A stretch of 64,000 nucleotides of DNA from Pyrrhoderma lamaoense (Eukaryota > Basidiomycota > Agaricomycetes > Hymenochaetales > Hymenochaetaceae): NCBI GenBank assembly GCA_002794735.1, contig NBAZ01000001.1, forward strand, positions 1,674,001 through 1,738,000, written 5' to 3'. Within the stretch, counting starts at the first letter, position 1. Each line of letters opens with the position of its first letter. Positions 12,876-25,513 of the stretch are shown here, one piece after another. The position numbers and the translations under genes were made by a program. Below the pieces are notes generated by a model, which saw only the letters and a program-made list of their open reading frames with translations, had not been told where the DNA came from and ran no database searches.

Positions 12876-14792
12876 AATGATTTTTGAATGAAATGAATAG
12901 ACTGATTGACAGGAAAAAGTCTTACAAGATGACTTCCCCCCCTACACCCCTAACCCCGTTCCTGATCTGTAATCTGCGTGTGTGAAACTGGAATGACTAC
13001 CTTTTTTTTTTTGCTTGTGAATTTTTGACACCCTTGTATACCTCTCCTTGATGATTGTGCACCGCCACCCTTTTTCTTATCCATAATATCCGTTCTTAAC
13101 CCTCTTCTCTCTTCTCACAATTCGACTACACCTTCATCGCTTCCTCTTTATTGGAGAAAGGTACCTGTTTATATATTTCTAGTAATGTTTTTCGCTTCCC
13201 CTCCCCATTTTTTATCCTGTTTTGAAGATGATTATTTCAAGTTGACCTTCGATTTGTCCATATCACTTTCTTTTTTTTTCCTTGTTAAATAGTTCATTCC
13301 TTTCTTTTTTACCCTTCCCGATCTTTTTTTAGTTACTTTGAAAACGCTGGACGCGTATTTTTATTTCCTCAAACTTCCACTTGATTGGACGTTTTTTCCT
13401 TACTCCACCTCCCCCCTTCTTTTTTTTCTTGTGTAGCCGATGGATATCAATAACTGTGTGTTCCCCCCCCTTCTCTCCCTCAACAGCACGGCCTCTGTGC
13501 TACTATCTTTTTTTCTTTTTACGTTCTCTTCGTTTCGACTTCTTCACGAAGAGAGAACCCTTTCCTGGTTCGTATCGAAAGGTTTTCTTCGTTTTACAGT
13601 ACTTGTGCGTATAAAAAAAGGAAGGAAAAGGATAGGGATAGTTAGTTACCGTAGGTTGTTGTTTGTTGTGTATGTTTGTGTGCGTGCGTGTGTTAGTTAT
13701 TCCTTGAATGAACCATCGTGTTTTCTCTTCTACCCCCCGGTTTTTAATTGGATAAAAATAATCAAAACTTTGTGTGTTGTTATAATCAGCGACCTAGGCC
13801 GATCTTGGTTATTGAGTTTAAGAAAAGAAAATCGTTTATTATTTTTTTCGCAAGCATATATGGATGAGAACAGCACTACTAAACTTAACTTACTACGCTA
13901 CATAAATTAAATAGTATTAGCAATGTTAATCGTTGCGAGTGATAGAAAACGCGAAAGAAAGGAGAGGAGAGGTCAGGGGAGTTGGGAGTTGGATTGCCCC
14001 CCCCCCCCTCTTTTTCTTTTAATAACTACCTATTTTGTAATTAATTCATCACAAAACCAGACTTACCTCGAAGGGGGGAGGTGGGGGAAGAGACGAACGT
14101 ATAGAAATTTCGTATCAGAAAAGTTTGGGTGAAAAAAATTGATTCATTTCTCTTTTTTTTTTTTCCGTACCCTTTTTTTTCTGTTTTTGTTCAAGTAGTG
14201 TAGATCTTGATTTTCGAGGAGTGAGGAGTGAGGAAAGTTAGAAATTAGTTAATATTACTGGATACGGGATACCGGAGTTTCAGGTGTGGACAGTGAGTTG
14301 CCAGTGAGGTTAGTTGTAATGTGTTATATTGGATATATTCATTAGATCTACAAGTAGTTGCACATGGAAACCGCTTATGAGAACAGGAGAGAGAAAAAAC
14401 ACTTAACTTGGATATAAGTTAGCGATTTTAGTACAGGAAAGCGAGAATAAGAAATGTATGGTAAATGCGATAATGCAATGATGCAGTAAGAAAAAGAGAG
14501 GGAGAAAAAGTGAAAATTGGCTTGTTGTCCGTTATCTGAAACCTATTGAACAGCTGAGTTATATGCCATGAGAAAGAAAAAGAAACGATAAGAGAGGAAG
14601 GAGAAATGAAATGAAAGTGAAAGGCATAGACAGAATAATATATGCACATATATATATTCATATGATACTCATAAAAGGCCCCTTTGGCTGCCTTCCCTGA
14701 TAATCACTGATCGCTATACCGTCTCGTCTCATGCATCTCATACTGTGGCTCTTCGTAGCGAAATTGACCATCATGAATAGGCGGTACACCCT
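12876..14792. other. Convergent intergenic region, T-rich
   Basis: About 1.9 kb between two convergent genes. It is T-rich with several T and C homopolymers, including a C12 run at about 13997-14008. Overlapping ORFs at 13381-13910 are Phe/Leu-rich because of the T-rich sequence and show no domain. I see no gene here. Confidence 0.55.
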
Positions 14793-17003
14793 TCAAGTTC
14801 CCCACCCACCCTCCTCATGTTTCATATTCCCAATAAAAACCATCTTCTCCGTCGTATCAAGCTGCCTATATGCACTCGCCCCACTCATCGAAGGCATAAA
14901 CGTCCCCTCAGACTTGATAGTACTCTTCCTTCTGTGGGCGAAGAAACCCCAGAGTGCGAAAGCGACACCTGCTAAAGCGAGTGTGCCGACTGAGCTGACG
15001 AGTGCGATGAACCAGACTTTTTTGTAAATCGGTTCTTCGTCTTTGTCACTTTCCTCTTCTCCCTCTCCCTCTTCTTCACCCTCTTCTTCACCCTCTTCTT
15101 CCTCGTCTTCGGAGCTTAGCAGTGTCTGCTTGTTACTGACACCGGAGTGTCCGGTAGCGTTTGTTAAAAGCGTTGAGTTCTTAGCTTGGTCTAGGGGTAA
15201 GAGGGCTGGTTGGTCTGCAGAAGTATCGATTCCTCCGAGCCGGAGGTTCACGAACTCTTGGTGTGCTTCATCTTTATCGAATGTTGATAAAAGTTGAATG
15301 TATGGATCTGCAGTAGTGTTTTCTTTTCCGTCTACGAAGTCACCATAGTCTATTAAGGTATACGTGTTGCGCACTTTTTTCCCCCAGACACAAGTTTGTT
15401 AGAATATAGAACTTGTGTCTTGTGATAAGATTAAAGTAGGACTTACTGAAGCCTACACCAAGGATCACGTCTAAAGCACCAAAGCTAGGATTGTTGGCAA
15501 TGTTGTCAAGAGTTTGTTGGAACTGTATGGAGATTTCAAAAAAATAAATTAGAAGATACATTTATATCAGTTAAGCCAATTGTTATTTTCTTTGGAAAAC
15601 TTACACCATTGACACAGTACGTATCGTTAGTCGTAGTATCGTTGAACATTAGTAATCGCATCAAGTGGATGAATTGGGTATTCTATTCCAGCGAATACAA
15701 ATGATATGTTTACTTCATAGTCACAAGGCAGTTTCCAGACGTTCGTGAACTGTCCATATTCATCAAAGAACTCGGCTCCAGGATTCTACCATATATAGCA
15801 TCTGAAACTGATCTTGGAATCTATATGTTACGCATAAGAAGAAAAAAATAAGAAAAAGAGTCTTGAGTTAGCATACAGCTCCACTTCTTTTCTGATTATT
15901 ATTCAAGTTCTACTAACCTGAGGAATAGTGAAACCGGTATCAAAAATGACGTGAAGCTGATCTTCTGCACCTACAGTGACGTTCTCGATCCCCGTCTTTG
16001 TCGGTATTCTTTCGCCGTCGGGTCCAATGATACCGTTTGAATCGAGTAAAGTCTGCCAGTGTTGGTTAATCATGAATTGATCCACTAATCCAGGGAGCTT
16101 AGGAGCTTCCGAGATTTTCTCATAGCCAGGTAAAATCGTGCCGATGGTCATCTGGCCCTCAACAGAAACGAAAGGTGTACCGTCAAGTGTTAAGTCCCGA
16201 GAAAGAAGGAAAGTGAGCATGTTGGGTGTTGTGAGATTTTGTTTGAATATTCGATCAATGGGTGGGTTCCCATCTACTTCTGTGTTGTTCACTTGAGCGA
16301 GGCGTTCACGGAAGGCTGATCTGATACCCGGTCCTAGGCCTAGAATGCCGTTTTGTGTCAAGTCTGTGATGTTGGTTGGGTATACTATTTATTCGAGAAA
16401 ATTACACAATTAAGTATGGGGTATTAAAACGGTATGTAAAAAGGCCGTAAGCTTACAGAAAACTTGATCTTCTATTTCAAACGAGGCAAGTTCGACCGTT
16501 GCGGTATGAAGAAAGCCTATAAGAAATGTGTTTAGTACATGTCTTCATTACACTAGTTCGAATGATGGGAATTGCTACTCACCTTGAACTTCACCTATAC
16601 CGTAAGCAAGTTGTCCCGAAATGGAAAGGTTCTTGGATTCTATTGACGAACCATCAGGTTTCACCCAAAGGTCATTACTACAAAATAAACGAAATAGTTA
16701 AGTAGTCTGAAGATACCAAACAAGTGTTTTTGATCTGTTGTAGTTTTAACATCACACTAACCTCCCTGTATCGATGTTTATTACAGTTTCGAATCCTCCA
16801 ACAGTAATGTTACAATAGTATGCCAAGTTGGCAGCATTATACAAAAGGAGACTGTTAGTTGAGACTTCATAACTATCATCTCTCTTCTGAAGGGAATTGT
16901 ATCCAGGTAGGTGACGACCGACGATTGGAAAGGTTACTGCACTGACTAGAGGCAAGAAAGAGCCGATTAAGAGAGCAAATTTAGCTCTACTATGACCCAT
17001 CAT
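14793..17003 (-). CDS. Membrane-anchored pepsin-like aspartic protease (A1 family)
   Basis: A secreted or surface aspartyl endopeptidase. From 17003 the protein has a signal peptide (FALLIGSFLPLVSA), a short propeptide ending in a KR site (LQKRDD), and the first active-site motif INIDTGSNDLWV, which is formed by splicing exon 1 (ending 16754) to the next exon. The second active-site motif is VIFDTGFTIP. Cys residues VWKLPCDYE and TYCVNG and the FGALDVILG block fit the C-terminal lobe. After the catalytic domain come an acidic Glu-run linker, one membrane span (VWFIALVSSVGTLALAGVAF) and a basic tail. This layout is yapsin-like but without a GPI signal. Two one-base gaps, near 15783 and 15652, must be assumed. 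Several introns of 50-70 nt separate at least six exons. Confidence 0.8.
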
Positions 17004-17690
17004 CCTTATTCTCGAAATCAGCCGAAGACAGCTAGGAAGGGAGAAGGGGGGATGGAGGGATGGAAGTCAGTCATCGATGGACCTATCCCATTTTATACCC
17101 CCAAGACCGAATAAAATCTATTTTCTGGGATTTTCGCTAAATCGTACAGCTTTATCGTCAACAAAAACATAACGTATCGATCAATTCACCCTTTGACCGG
17201 TGGAAATTTAATCATGGGCGCTTTCGCTTAACTAAAAAACAACTAGGAGGAAGCCAAAGACCTGTTGAAACGCGCAAGGGGTGAAGTGACGCCTATGATT
17301 GCCTGCATTATTCTGAAGAGTGCACTGTATTCAAAAAGCCGTGCTATGTTGTACCGATCACTGGGTGTCCGATAGTGACCGCGAGCGTTATATTCTATAG
17401 TGTTAGTAAAGACGAGCACACGCATTCTCAACGAGTCGCAATGCTAGGTTAGCTGGGCGATACCGTGCTTATCGAGAAGAACAATCATTTTTAGTAGATC
17501 AAGGTACTGGGTCATACCCGGCTAACACACGTGTTGAGCAGACTTTGATTATTGGGATTTGCAGTGCAGGATCTTTAGGTGAACATTACTTGGTAAAATG
17601 AAGAATACGAAAACAAATTGTGCCTTTTTATTGCCCCAGAAATACATTGATGAGTACGTGAATCGCAAATAAAATATGTGAGATAAAGCG
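17004..17690. other. Intergenic region upstream of the aspartic protease
   Basis: About 690 bp containing the promoter side of the minus-strand protease gene and the 3' side of the minus-strand Ima1 gene. Short ORFs show no motifs. Confidence 0.5.
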
Positions 17691-19568
17691 TTATGAGCGT
17701 AACCACAAGCCCGCGAGTAATGCAGCCACTGGTACAACAGACATGGAATATACCCATCCCCATTTCCATTTGTTGTAGTACCCATTCTGAGAGTTGTTTG
17801 CATTGGCTCCTTTGCCTTCTCCTTCGTCCAGAAGCCGAGTGCGCATGAGCAAGTGCTCCAAACCTGTAGGTTCCTCTGGTGGAAAGAACCGTTGTGGGCG
17901 TAACCGGACTCCATCACCCGAACCCCTATTTTGAGTTCGCGATACATTCTTATAAGGAGTAGCTGGCTCCCAGTCCATGGCATCTGGGTCCCGGCGCATA
18001 GCTGCAGGAATACCATTCATGTCGTCATCAATATATTCCCGGTCAAATTGGGTTTCATTCTGTATCGTTCCATTTTGCCCGGTGTTATTGTTTTCTATGT
18101 TCTCAATACGCTGAAGAAGAGATGGTTTTCCAAACATTGGGTTTATAGCTGTACTTGTGACGTTGGGCTCGGGAGTTATAGAAAAGGCCGAGAATATGTC
18201 GCGATCCCATTGTTCCTCCCTTCGTAGTGAATTTTCTTTTTCTGAACTACTCGGGATAGTCGCATGGTTATTAAACGAATTTAACCCCCGGTGAGCGGAT
18301 GAGTCGATGAGTCGAATTGATGCGGGTTTATGAATAGAGATCGAGAAGTATGATAAGATTAATAACTAGACAGAGAGAGCAATCAATCATCGAAGTGATA
18401 ATCATACTTTGATGTTCTTACCAATAATTCTAAACAAAGAAATACAAGAAATAGTACCACTTTCCTAGTCATATTTATACCAAGAAGGGGAGCTGCGGAA
18501 ATCGGTCCATCCAGATAAATCCATTCGGGATAAATCCAGGAATAACATAACAAGAGTGACGAGCTCAGATGAACTATCAACCTTATACCTTGTAACACCT
18601 GTAAAATAGTAATTTAGCAAGCTGTGATGATGTTCACTAATCTGGACTGACAATATAAGTTTGGCGACCTTTAACTTGAATTGGTCTGCCTTGAAGTCGA
18701 GAGTTTAATTGCAAAGAATATGTGGGGTCCCAAAATGCCCAAAGAAGGGAAACGAGTTCAAAGAGCGGTAAGGCATACTTTATTGACGTATATGAAGACA
18801 ACTTGACCTCAAAAATGCCTGTAAAAAAGAGGACGACATTAGCTCAGTTTTGTTTTCGAGTGAGGGTCACTACGCACAAGATAAGTAGACCGTCAACATC
18901 AAGAAGGTATTTGCAAGCCATAAGAAACCGCGCATTTTCCACAAATGCCTTCTCCAGAGTGTCTTATTCGGTATTTCCCTCCTTACCGGAGGGCGGCCAC
19001 CCTTCAGAGCTCCACCCAAAGCCTTTATTCTCGCGAATTCATTTTTCCGCTTAATTTCTTCATCAACTGCAGGCTGGCATTCTGAGCACACAGGAGGGTA
19101 TCTTGTTTGCAGAGAGGACATATATTCTGGGAGATTTTGCAGGCGGTTGCTATATACTGGATCGTCCGGTGCAGGAAGATAGGCAGCACGGAGGTTCATA
19201 AGAAGCATTTGATTCGTCTGACATGTACGACAGAAGATGTTAGAGTTGGTTGTTTCCATAGCCAAAGAGTGGCTCGGATTGGGCAAACCTGAATTGTATT
19301 AAAAACATTAATACATGTTAAGCGTTTTAGTCGTACATACAACACATTACTCACCGCGCTTGGAGAAGCTCACCGAGTTTAGTCGCTCATTATACATCGC
19401 AGGCTCATCATTAATTATTCGCCCGTTTTTATCATATCTGTTAAGGCAACCACAAGTCGGACACCGAAAGAAAGCTGGGTCAAAGTTGTGGACACTCGAC
19501 GTTGGGCCGACAAAGGAAAGACAAAAAAAGCAGCTGACGGAGGATGGTCGACGGAAAAGCATTGACAT
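17691..19568 (-). CDS. ima1: Ima1-type inner nuclear membrane protein (NET5/TMEM201 family)
   Basis: Ima1/SAMP1 proteins sit in the inner nuclear membrane and help link chromatin and LINC complexes. Exon 1 (from 19568) encodes VSCFFC and FFRCPTCGCLNRYD, then GRIINDEPAMYNE and SKRG. Exon 2 continues with LPNPSHSLAM, FCRTCQTNQ and PPVCSEC, so the four CxxC zinc-binding pairs of the Ima1 N-terminal domain are present. Three later exons (about 18844-18648, 18600-18422 and 18365-17691) read in one frame through several membrane spans (KYALPLFELVSLLWAFWDPT, VVLFLVFLCLELL) and a polar loop to a final span near the C-terminus (VYSMSVVPVAALLAGLWL). Total is about 540 aa with no frameshift. It shares a 213-bp divergent promoter region with SNAPC1. 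Confidence 0.88.
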
Positions 19569-19781
19569 GTTTAAAGCATTGTAACCAGCAATGAAACTTG
19601 TTAATACAATTCCACTGAGCGGGCTTGTGTATACCCTAGTTTCGTCTTCCACCTGCGAAGGGACCAAAGGTGGTTGGCAAAAGTCCGTCGATCAGTCATG
19701 TGATGCGACTTTCGTAATTAATTTCCGATCACATAAATTATTACTCAGGTCAGCTATAATATTCTTAATGTCCTATCCTAG
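19569..19781. promoter_or_regulatory. Divergent promoter region between ima1 and SNAPC1 genes
   Basis: The two start codons are 213 bp apart on opposite strands, so both promoters must lie here. No defined element was recognised. Confidence 0.5.
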
Positions 19782-21048
19782 ATGTCTATATCCCTGCAAG
19801 CCTCTCCTTCAACAACGGCTCAGCGTGGAGAAGCAACTATACAGCCAGCTTACTTCACATCTTCGATTTTTGTCAAGGCTTTACGGGAAGACATCCAGTC
19901 ACTTGCAAATAACTTTTCGGAGAGATACTATAAAGGTACAGATACAGTTCCTGAATCTAGCGACCTAAGGCCCTTTGCTTTATTCAAAGAACTATGGATT
20001 GAAATGGGCTGGCAATGGCTTCATTTGAAAATTCTTGAACCAAGGGCTCGTGAGTCATTTCTGTACACTGTCCTTCGACTCTTTGCTGGTATGTGTATAG
20101 CATTTCTTTGAAAAATCACAAGCATGCCAATAGTTACTGCTAAGAGGAATGTACAAAACATCATGAGAAGTCAATACATCGCATCACAGGACTATTCGGA
20201 ATGTATATCTTCTTTATGACACAGCCTTCGTCGTCCGTACCCAGGAAGATGCAGACGATAGATGGAATTCCGATGCCACAAGGTTCGCAGTCAAAAATGT
20301 GCCAAAACTTATTTCTTATGGAATGGTGACTACAGATCTGTTACAACTGCTCTACGAATTACCGAATACTTTAGGTGAGAGGGAGTTGAGTCTCAAGCCA
20401 GTTGCGATTCATATTCTAGACACTTTACGGCCCATATTCTATATACTTCCCAAGTCTGATTTATTTACACAAAATCCTCGAATCTTACCCCGAGAAGTAG
20501 TTCGTGATGAGGTCATTTTGGAGGAAGGAGCAAGCAGTAAGAAAAAAACAGGGAGACCTTCTAAGTCGGAGAAGGCTCATAGGATACGTGCTGCAGTCAC
20601 AGGGCTAGAACGGTGGCTGGAGAAGAGCTCATACCCAGTGAATAATGTACTTGATGTTGATGACCCCGCCGGAGCAGCGAAGATGTGGAAAAAAGGAAAA
20701 GACGCAGAACACGATGGTATATACACAGAGGGTGGATATTCAACACATATAATGCTCTCACAAAGACCTATGGCTACGTTGAACTCATACCGTAGTAAAA
20801 AGGAAGCAGTTATACAGACGCTTGAAGACACTAAACAACGGGAAGCTTTAGATCGGGCAGGAGAACGGGTTGTACGAAGACTCAGAGAGATTGATGCCGC
20901 GGCTGCAGACCAAGGGTTAGAGGTTGGTACAGAGGGAGGAGATCTCTCAGCGATTGAGAGGGTAGAAGCAGCTGTAGCGGAGCGAGCGAGTCTTACATTA
21001 TTAGAAGGGGGAGGACTGCACGTGACCGAGAGCGTCGCGACATTATAG
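19782..21048 (+). CDS. snRNA-activating protein complex subunit 1 (SNAPC1/SNAP43-like)
   Basis: SNAPc binds the proximal sequence element of snRNA genes and supports Pol II/III snRNA transcription. Three exons (19782-20088, about 20142-20282, 20336-21048) give about 385 aa. The N-terminal part has the family pattern: KALREDIQSLANNF, FALFKELWIEMGWQWLHL, then ESFLYTVLRLFAEE and HRITGLFGMYIFFMTQP, followed by GIPMPQDLLQLLYELP across a 53-nt intron. The C-terminus is charged, with an Arg/Glu-rich coiled-coil-like segment. The 53-nt intron is my splice choice: reading through it also leaves an open frame (FVVRTQED...), but the spliced version gives the better family match. The stop is only 63 bp from the Sec3 start. 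Confidence 0.78.
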
Positions 21049-21111
21049 CGGATCGTGACTAGTTTGTAGACAACCTTGAATAAACTCTGTTTATACTGTC
21101 GAACACGTAGT

Positions 21112-24100
21112 ATGGCTGACCATGAAGCCGCAGTGAGAAACAGGATAAATGAATCTGTGTTCGCAAAAAGAAATGCAACTGGCGAAGGCCCTCAAGAATC
21201 TTATGCTGGTCATCTTAAGATCTGGGAAAGTGAGGGAGGGAATGACAAGCCGCGCTACATCATTCTTTCCAGTATGTATATTTACATAGCATCTATCTAC
21301 GGCTGCTACAAGCTGCTTTATAGGAACAAGTAACAATTCACCACTCATCCACAAATCTAGAGTGAATCCTAATGGTACCTTTTCTGTGGGCAAGACGTGG
21401 AAACTTGCAGACCTTCGAGGTATTCAAGTGCCTAATGTATGCCTAAGGTCTATTTCCTGTTTATTGCTTGAGCACTGAGACTACCTCCTTCCCCTAGCAA
21501 CTCGAAATAGATATCACTTTTGCTAGGAGCTATATTTGGCAAACGGAAAGCCAACAAGACCAAGATCGATTCCTAACGAATCTTGTGAATCTCTTTAGGG
21601 AATCATTTGGTCCCGATGCCCCGCTTCGTATATCCGGATTTAATCCTAACTCTATTCGTGAGCACACTCTATATGTGCAATATTATATACTAATGTAGGC
21701 CCAGCCTCTCGTGCAACCCCAGAGAGAGGACCTTTTGACGATGGACGCTCTGTAATTTCTGGAACTACAGTAACAGATCCCAGACAGAACTACCGTCCCC
21801 AAGATGCTAGTAGATCGCACATATCTGAAAAACCTGCGCAACAGGCCACATATCGTGCTCCCCCTTCTACTAGTGGACTGCCCATGTCTCGAGCTCAGTC
21901 CCCTGCTAATGGAGTTAATACTCGCTCCTCTTCTCCTGCAGGTACTGTATCTAATAGGAGGGCACGGAGACCTTCAAATGCAGCAAGCGTGTCATCACGC
22001 TCGACCGAACCTGCTCCTAGTAGCCGATATCCATCTATTGCCATTCCAGCATTGAGCTCTACACCTGGCTCGGTGACGCGCCCCAAAGAAACTTCCCCCC
22101 TTCGCTCCAAACCTATTCAAGCACCACAACCACTGCAGCCTCAGTCTCAACCCCTATCTACATCATATACATCGCTCGAAAACTCTTCTTTGCCCAATAC
22201 GAGCACCGCAAACGGTGCCTCTACTCTATCCATCGCGACATCTACTTCTAGCATTGTTTCATCATCATCATTCCCTCGATCCTCTGACTATATACCCTCA
22301 GGTAGTATCGATACATCTCGAACTCGAAGTGACTCTACGACCCGTGTACCCTCCCCCGCTCCTTCTCGCCGTTCCGAGCGTAGCACGGACCCAAGGCCTG
22401 AAGCTAATGGTACTCGAGTTATAACAAAAATGGGTGTTCCAATTGTTGCTGCTACCTCGCAAACTTCCACCAGCAAACGAGATCCCAACGCTCGTATATC
22501 GTTCTTTGATCCCGCAAATCAGGTGTTATTAGATCGGCTATTATTTGCTGCTGAGGATGCTACACCAACCGACGCCTCAGTCGCTATGGATGGCCGGGAA
22601 GCGGACGGGGACGACGAGGGGGAGTGGTTAGCTGAAGGGGACACCGCTGCTGCTACATTGTCAAACATCGAAGAAATGTTGGAAGGTTATGAATGGATTG
22701 GTGATGGACTACCTACTCGGTCAAGAAAGGGGCCCGCAGATGCTATTGAATCGAGGCTTCTGGATGAACTAGTTTTACTTGAGAAAGTGAGTATACAGGA
22801 TATTATCATAGCATTAGTTAACTATATTCTATTCAGGCAAATATCCATTCCTTATTAGAAGCTGATGATGAACGGATAGCAAAGGTAATAAAAGGTTTAG
22901 AAGAGGCGATAACAGAACTAGACAATATGGAGAATACAGTAGGATCATACAAAATTCACCTTAACGTAGGGCACAATAAGTTTTTCTGGAAAAGAGATTG
23001 TGTCTGATTGTGATTGATAATCAGTCGGCTAGTGACGATATAGTCTATATTCAATCGCAAAACCGTGGGCTGCAAGTCCAAATACAAAACCAGCAATTGC
23101 TACTCAATGAGCTAGAAAAACTTCTGGTTAGTTGCCTTTCTATACATTAATAAATGTGGGCTAACAAATGTATGCTCAGCAAACGGTTCATGTAGAGAGA
23201 GAAGCACTTGTATCGCTTACCCAGGAATCACTTGAAAAGGATGAGGGGATAGCAAGGCTAGAATATGCCGTTACAGAACTCTACAAGGCATTACTCGCAG
23301 GACGGGATAATGGTAAGATTCCCGTACAACTGATAATTACTATGTTGAATGTTCCATTTTTTATCTTTTCAAGATATGGCTGCTACTATGGAGCGGTTAG
23401 AGGAGTATCGCTCTTATAATAGTCAATTTTGTAAACGCGTTCTTGATTTCCTTACTATCATGTTCACCGCTCAGAGTAATATTTTACTCGGGGACACGAA
23501 CGGACTTGATAGTGATAGTCTGAGTATGCTCAACCATAAACCTATCGAGACTTATTTAGGCAGGTATTGTGGTTTGATGCTGTACATGAAAGAAATGGAC
23601 GAAGGCAAATACTCAAAAATCTGTGCCGTGAGTAGCATATACAATGGAATTAAAGTGACTTATTGAAGGGCTTTTAGGCATATTTCTCTGCAGCAAGCGA
23701 TCTCCATGCTAAACAAGTTAAAGCCCTGTTAAGTAATTACAGCAAGTTCATCAGGCAAGCCTCCGAAGAAGAGTCGGAACAAGGTATCTAATCTTCTATC
23801 AACCTCGTTCCAGTATTGTAGTTCTGACGGCATCTGTATAGCATTCGCCTCTGCAGAAAAAGAAAGCTTAGTATCCGGTGGGCTACGCCGTGCAGGGACT
23901 GTTGTGAAAAGCCCCCTCGACGCCAAAAAAGATAAACTGAAGAAAGGCGGCGGAAAATTGAAGCCTTCTGAGGTATATTTCTAACCAAAACACTGCCTCA
24001 ACCTTTGTCTAAGAAAACATAGGTTCTCGATTCCGTGTTTGTACAATTGGCACCACAAATATATCGTGAACGGGCCTTCATTTCTGATTTCTTACTCATA

Positions 24101-25410
24101 AACGATACGGCGATAACGTTTGCGGATTATATCGGACTTGACCATTACTTTCGTCGCCAAGCTTCCCAGTATGCTGGATTGAGCAACGCAACAGCTAAAC
24201 TCGTTCGAGGAGCTATGGACCTCATTTTTGGATTTTTGCCAATTGAGCTGAAAGCATTCATTGATGCAGCACTCGCTAAGGACAACATGTAAATTCCACA
24301 TTTAGTATAGTCATACGTTTGGCACTGACTGTATTGGAAAAGTCAAATTGTAGGTGTTATGGCTGTTGTAGAACGAGGGATCCTCGATGCGGATAAGAAG
24401 GGAAATGGTTTCTTTGCATCCGTCCTAGAACGTCAGCACCAGCGGCTCAAGGCTATTTTTGACCGCCATGTCGTATGTAATCAAATAATGTATCGTATCG
24501 TGATTGCTAATGTTTTGAGAAAAGGACGAACAAATAAAGGGTGTAGAGCAAACTCGTCTCGACACGAAGAAAAGAAGAGGTGTTGCTCACTTCATCAGAT
24601 ATTTCCCTATCTACGTCTCTCGGGTCGAGAGCCAATTAGTCGGTTTAGAGAAGCTTGAGGTCCGAAAGAGTGTTGATTCGGCCTATGACCGAATTGTTCA
24701 GAGCATGTTTGATAATTTGAAGCAAACGGCTAAACTAGATGGGGAGGGAGAAGACAAGGGTCAGTTGAACTATCACATCATCCTTATCGGTTAGTTTCCA
24801 TGTATCAAAAAGGAAAATTAAAGCTAATATCTATTAAAGAGAATATGTATTATTTCACTTCCGAAATGGGGCAACTTAATATTGCTGCTACTGACTCGTT
24901 CAGGAAACGAGCAGACGGCATCTTCGAAGAGAATCTGAATGCCTATGTCAAGCTACTTTTGCGGCGGTCATTCTCAAAAATAATCGTGAGCGTTTAGTTC
25001 CAGACTTTAGATTGATGTAATTAAATGACGACATGTAGGATTACTTCGAGGGGGTTGAGCGTATGCTGAAAACTACAGCTCCGACCGAAGTTTCGAAGAA
25101 TTCATCGTATAATCGATCTGCTCTGAAACGTGTTGTAAAAGATTATGATTCTAAGGACGTGAGGAAGAACGTCGACGCATTGTATAAGCGTGTTGAGAAG
25201 CATTTCACTGATTCTGATGCGCCTGAAGGGACCAACGCTACAAGCAAAGTCATTTCGGAGGTCTGGAAGGCATGCGAAGACGAATTACTTCGAATGACGA
25301 ACTTCTTTTCCAAAAATATCACTCTCTGCTACAAAGATAGTGGAGTATCCTTAGAATACACAACGGCGGACGTTGAAGCTGCATTTAAGCGACATAGAAT
25401 TGGGACATAA
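21112..25410 (+). CDS. SEC3: Exocyst complex component Sec3
   Basis: Sec3 is an exocyst subunit that marks sites of polarised secretion, binding PI(4,5)P2 and Rho/Cdc42 GTPases. The protein, about 1,150-1,200 aa over more than a dozen exons, starts MADHEAAVRNRINESVF. An N-terminal PH-like PIP2-binding domain follows (WKLADLRGIQV, LEIDITFARSYIWQTESQQD, FLTNLVNLFRESFG). Next is a long Ser/Pro-rich disordered linker (about 21700-22500), an acidic GYEWIGDG block conserved in fungal Sec3, a coiled coil, and the helical C-terminal exocyst domain (SQFCKRVLDFLTIMF, KPIETYLGRYCGLMLYMKEM, HFIRYFPIYVSRVESQLVGL, NMYYFTSEM). It ends ...AAFKRHRIGT. All splice joints I followed stay in frame with no one-base gaps. 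Confidence 0.93.
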
Positions 25411-25513
25411 CGAGCATTATTTTTTGTATAAATTATTGTAATATCTACTGTATATTAATGTTGATGGCGAACATGACTGGAGGACCCATATAAAAGATTG
25501 CAGCTGCACCCAG

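Noticed and set aside
13381..13910. Overlapping plus-strand ORFs of 77 and 156 codons in the T-rich region
   Set aside because: Phe/Leu/Val-rich composition follows from T-rich DNA between two convergent genes; no domain, and the stretch looks like 3' UTR.
20140..20340. Continuous reading frame through 20283-20335 in SNAPC1
   Set aside because: Although open, it replaces the family-like GIPMPQDLLQLLYELP with an unrelated sequence; the 53-nt GT-AG intron gives the better match.
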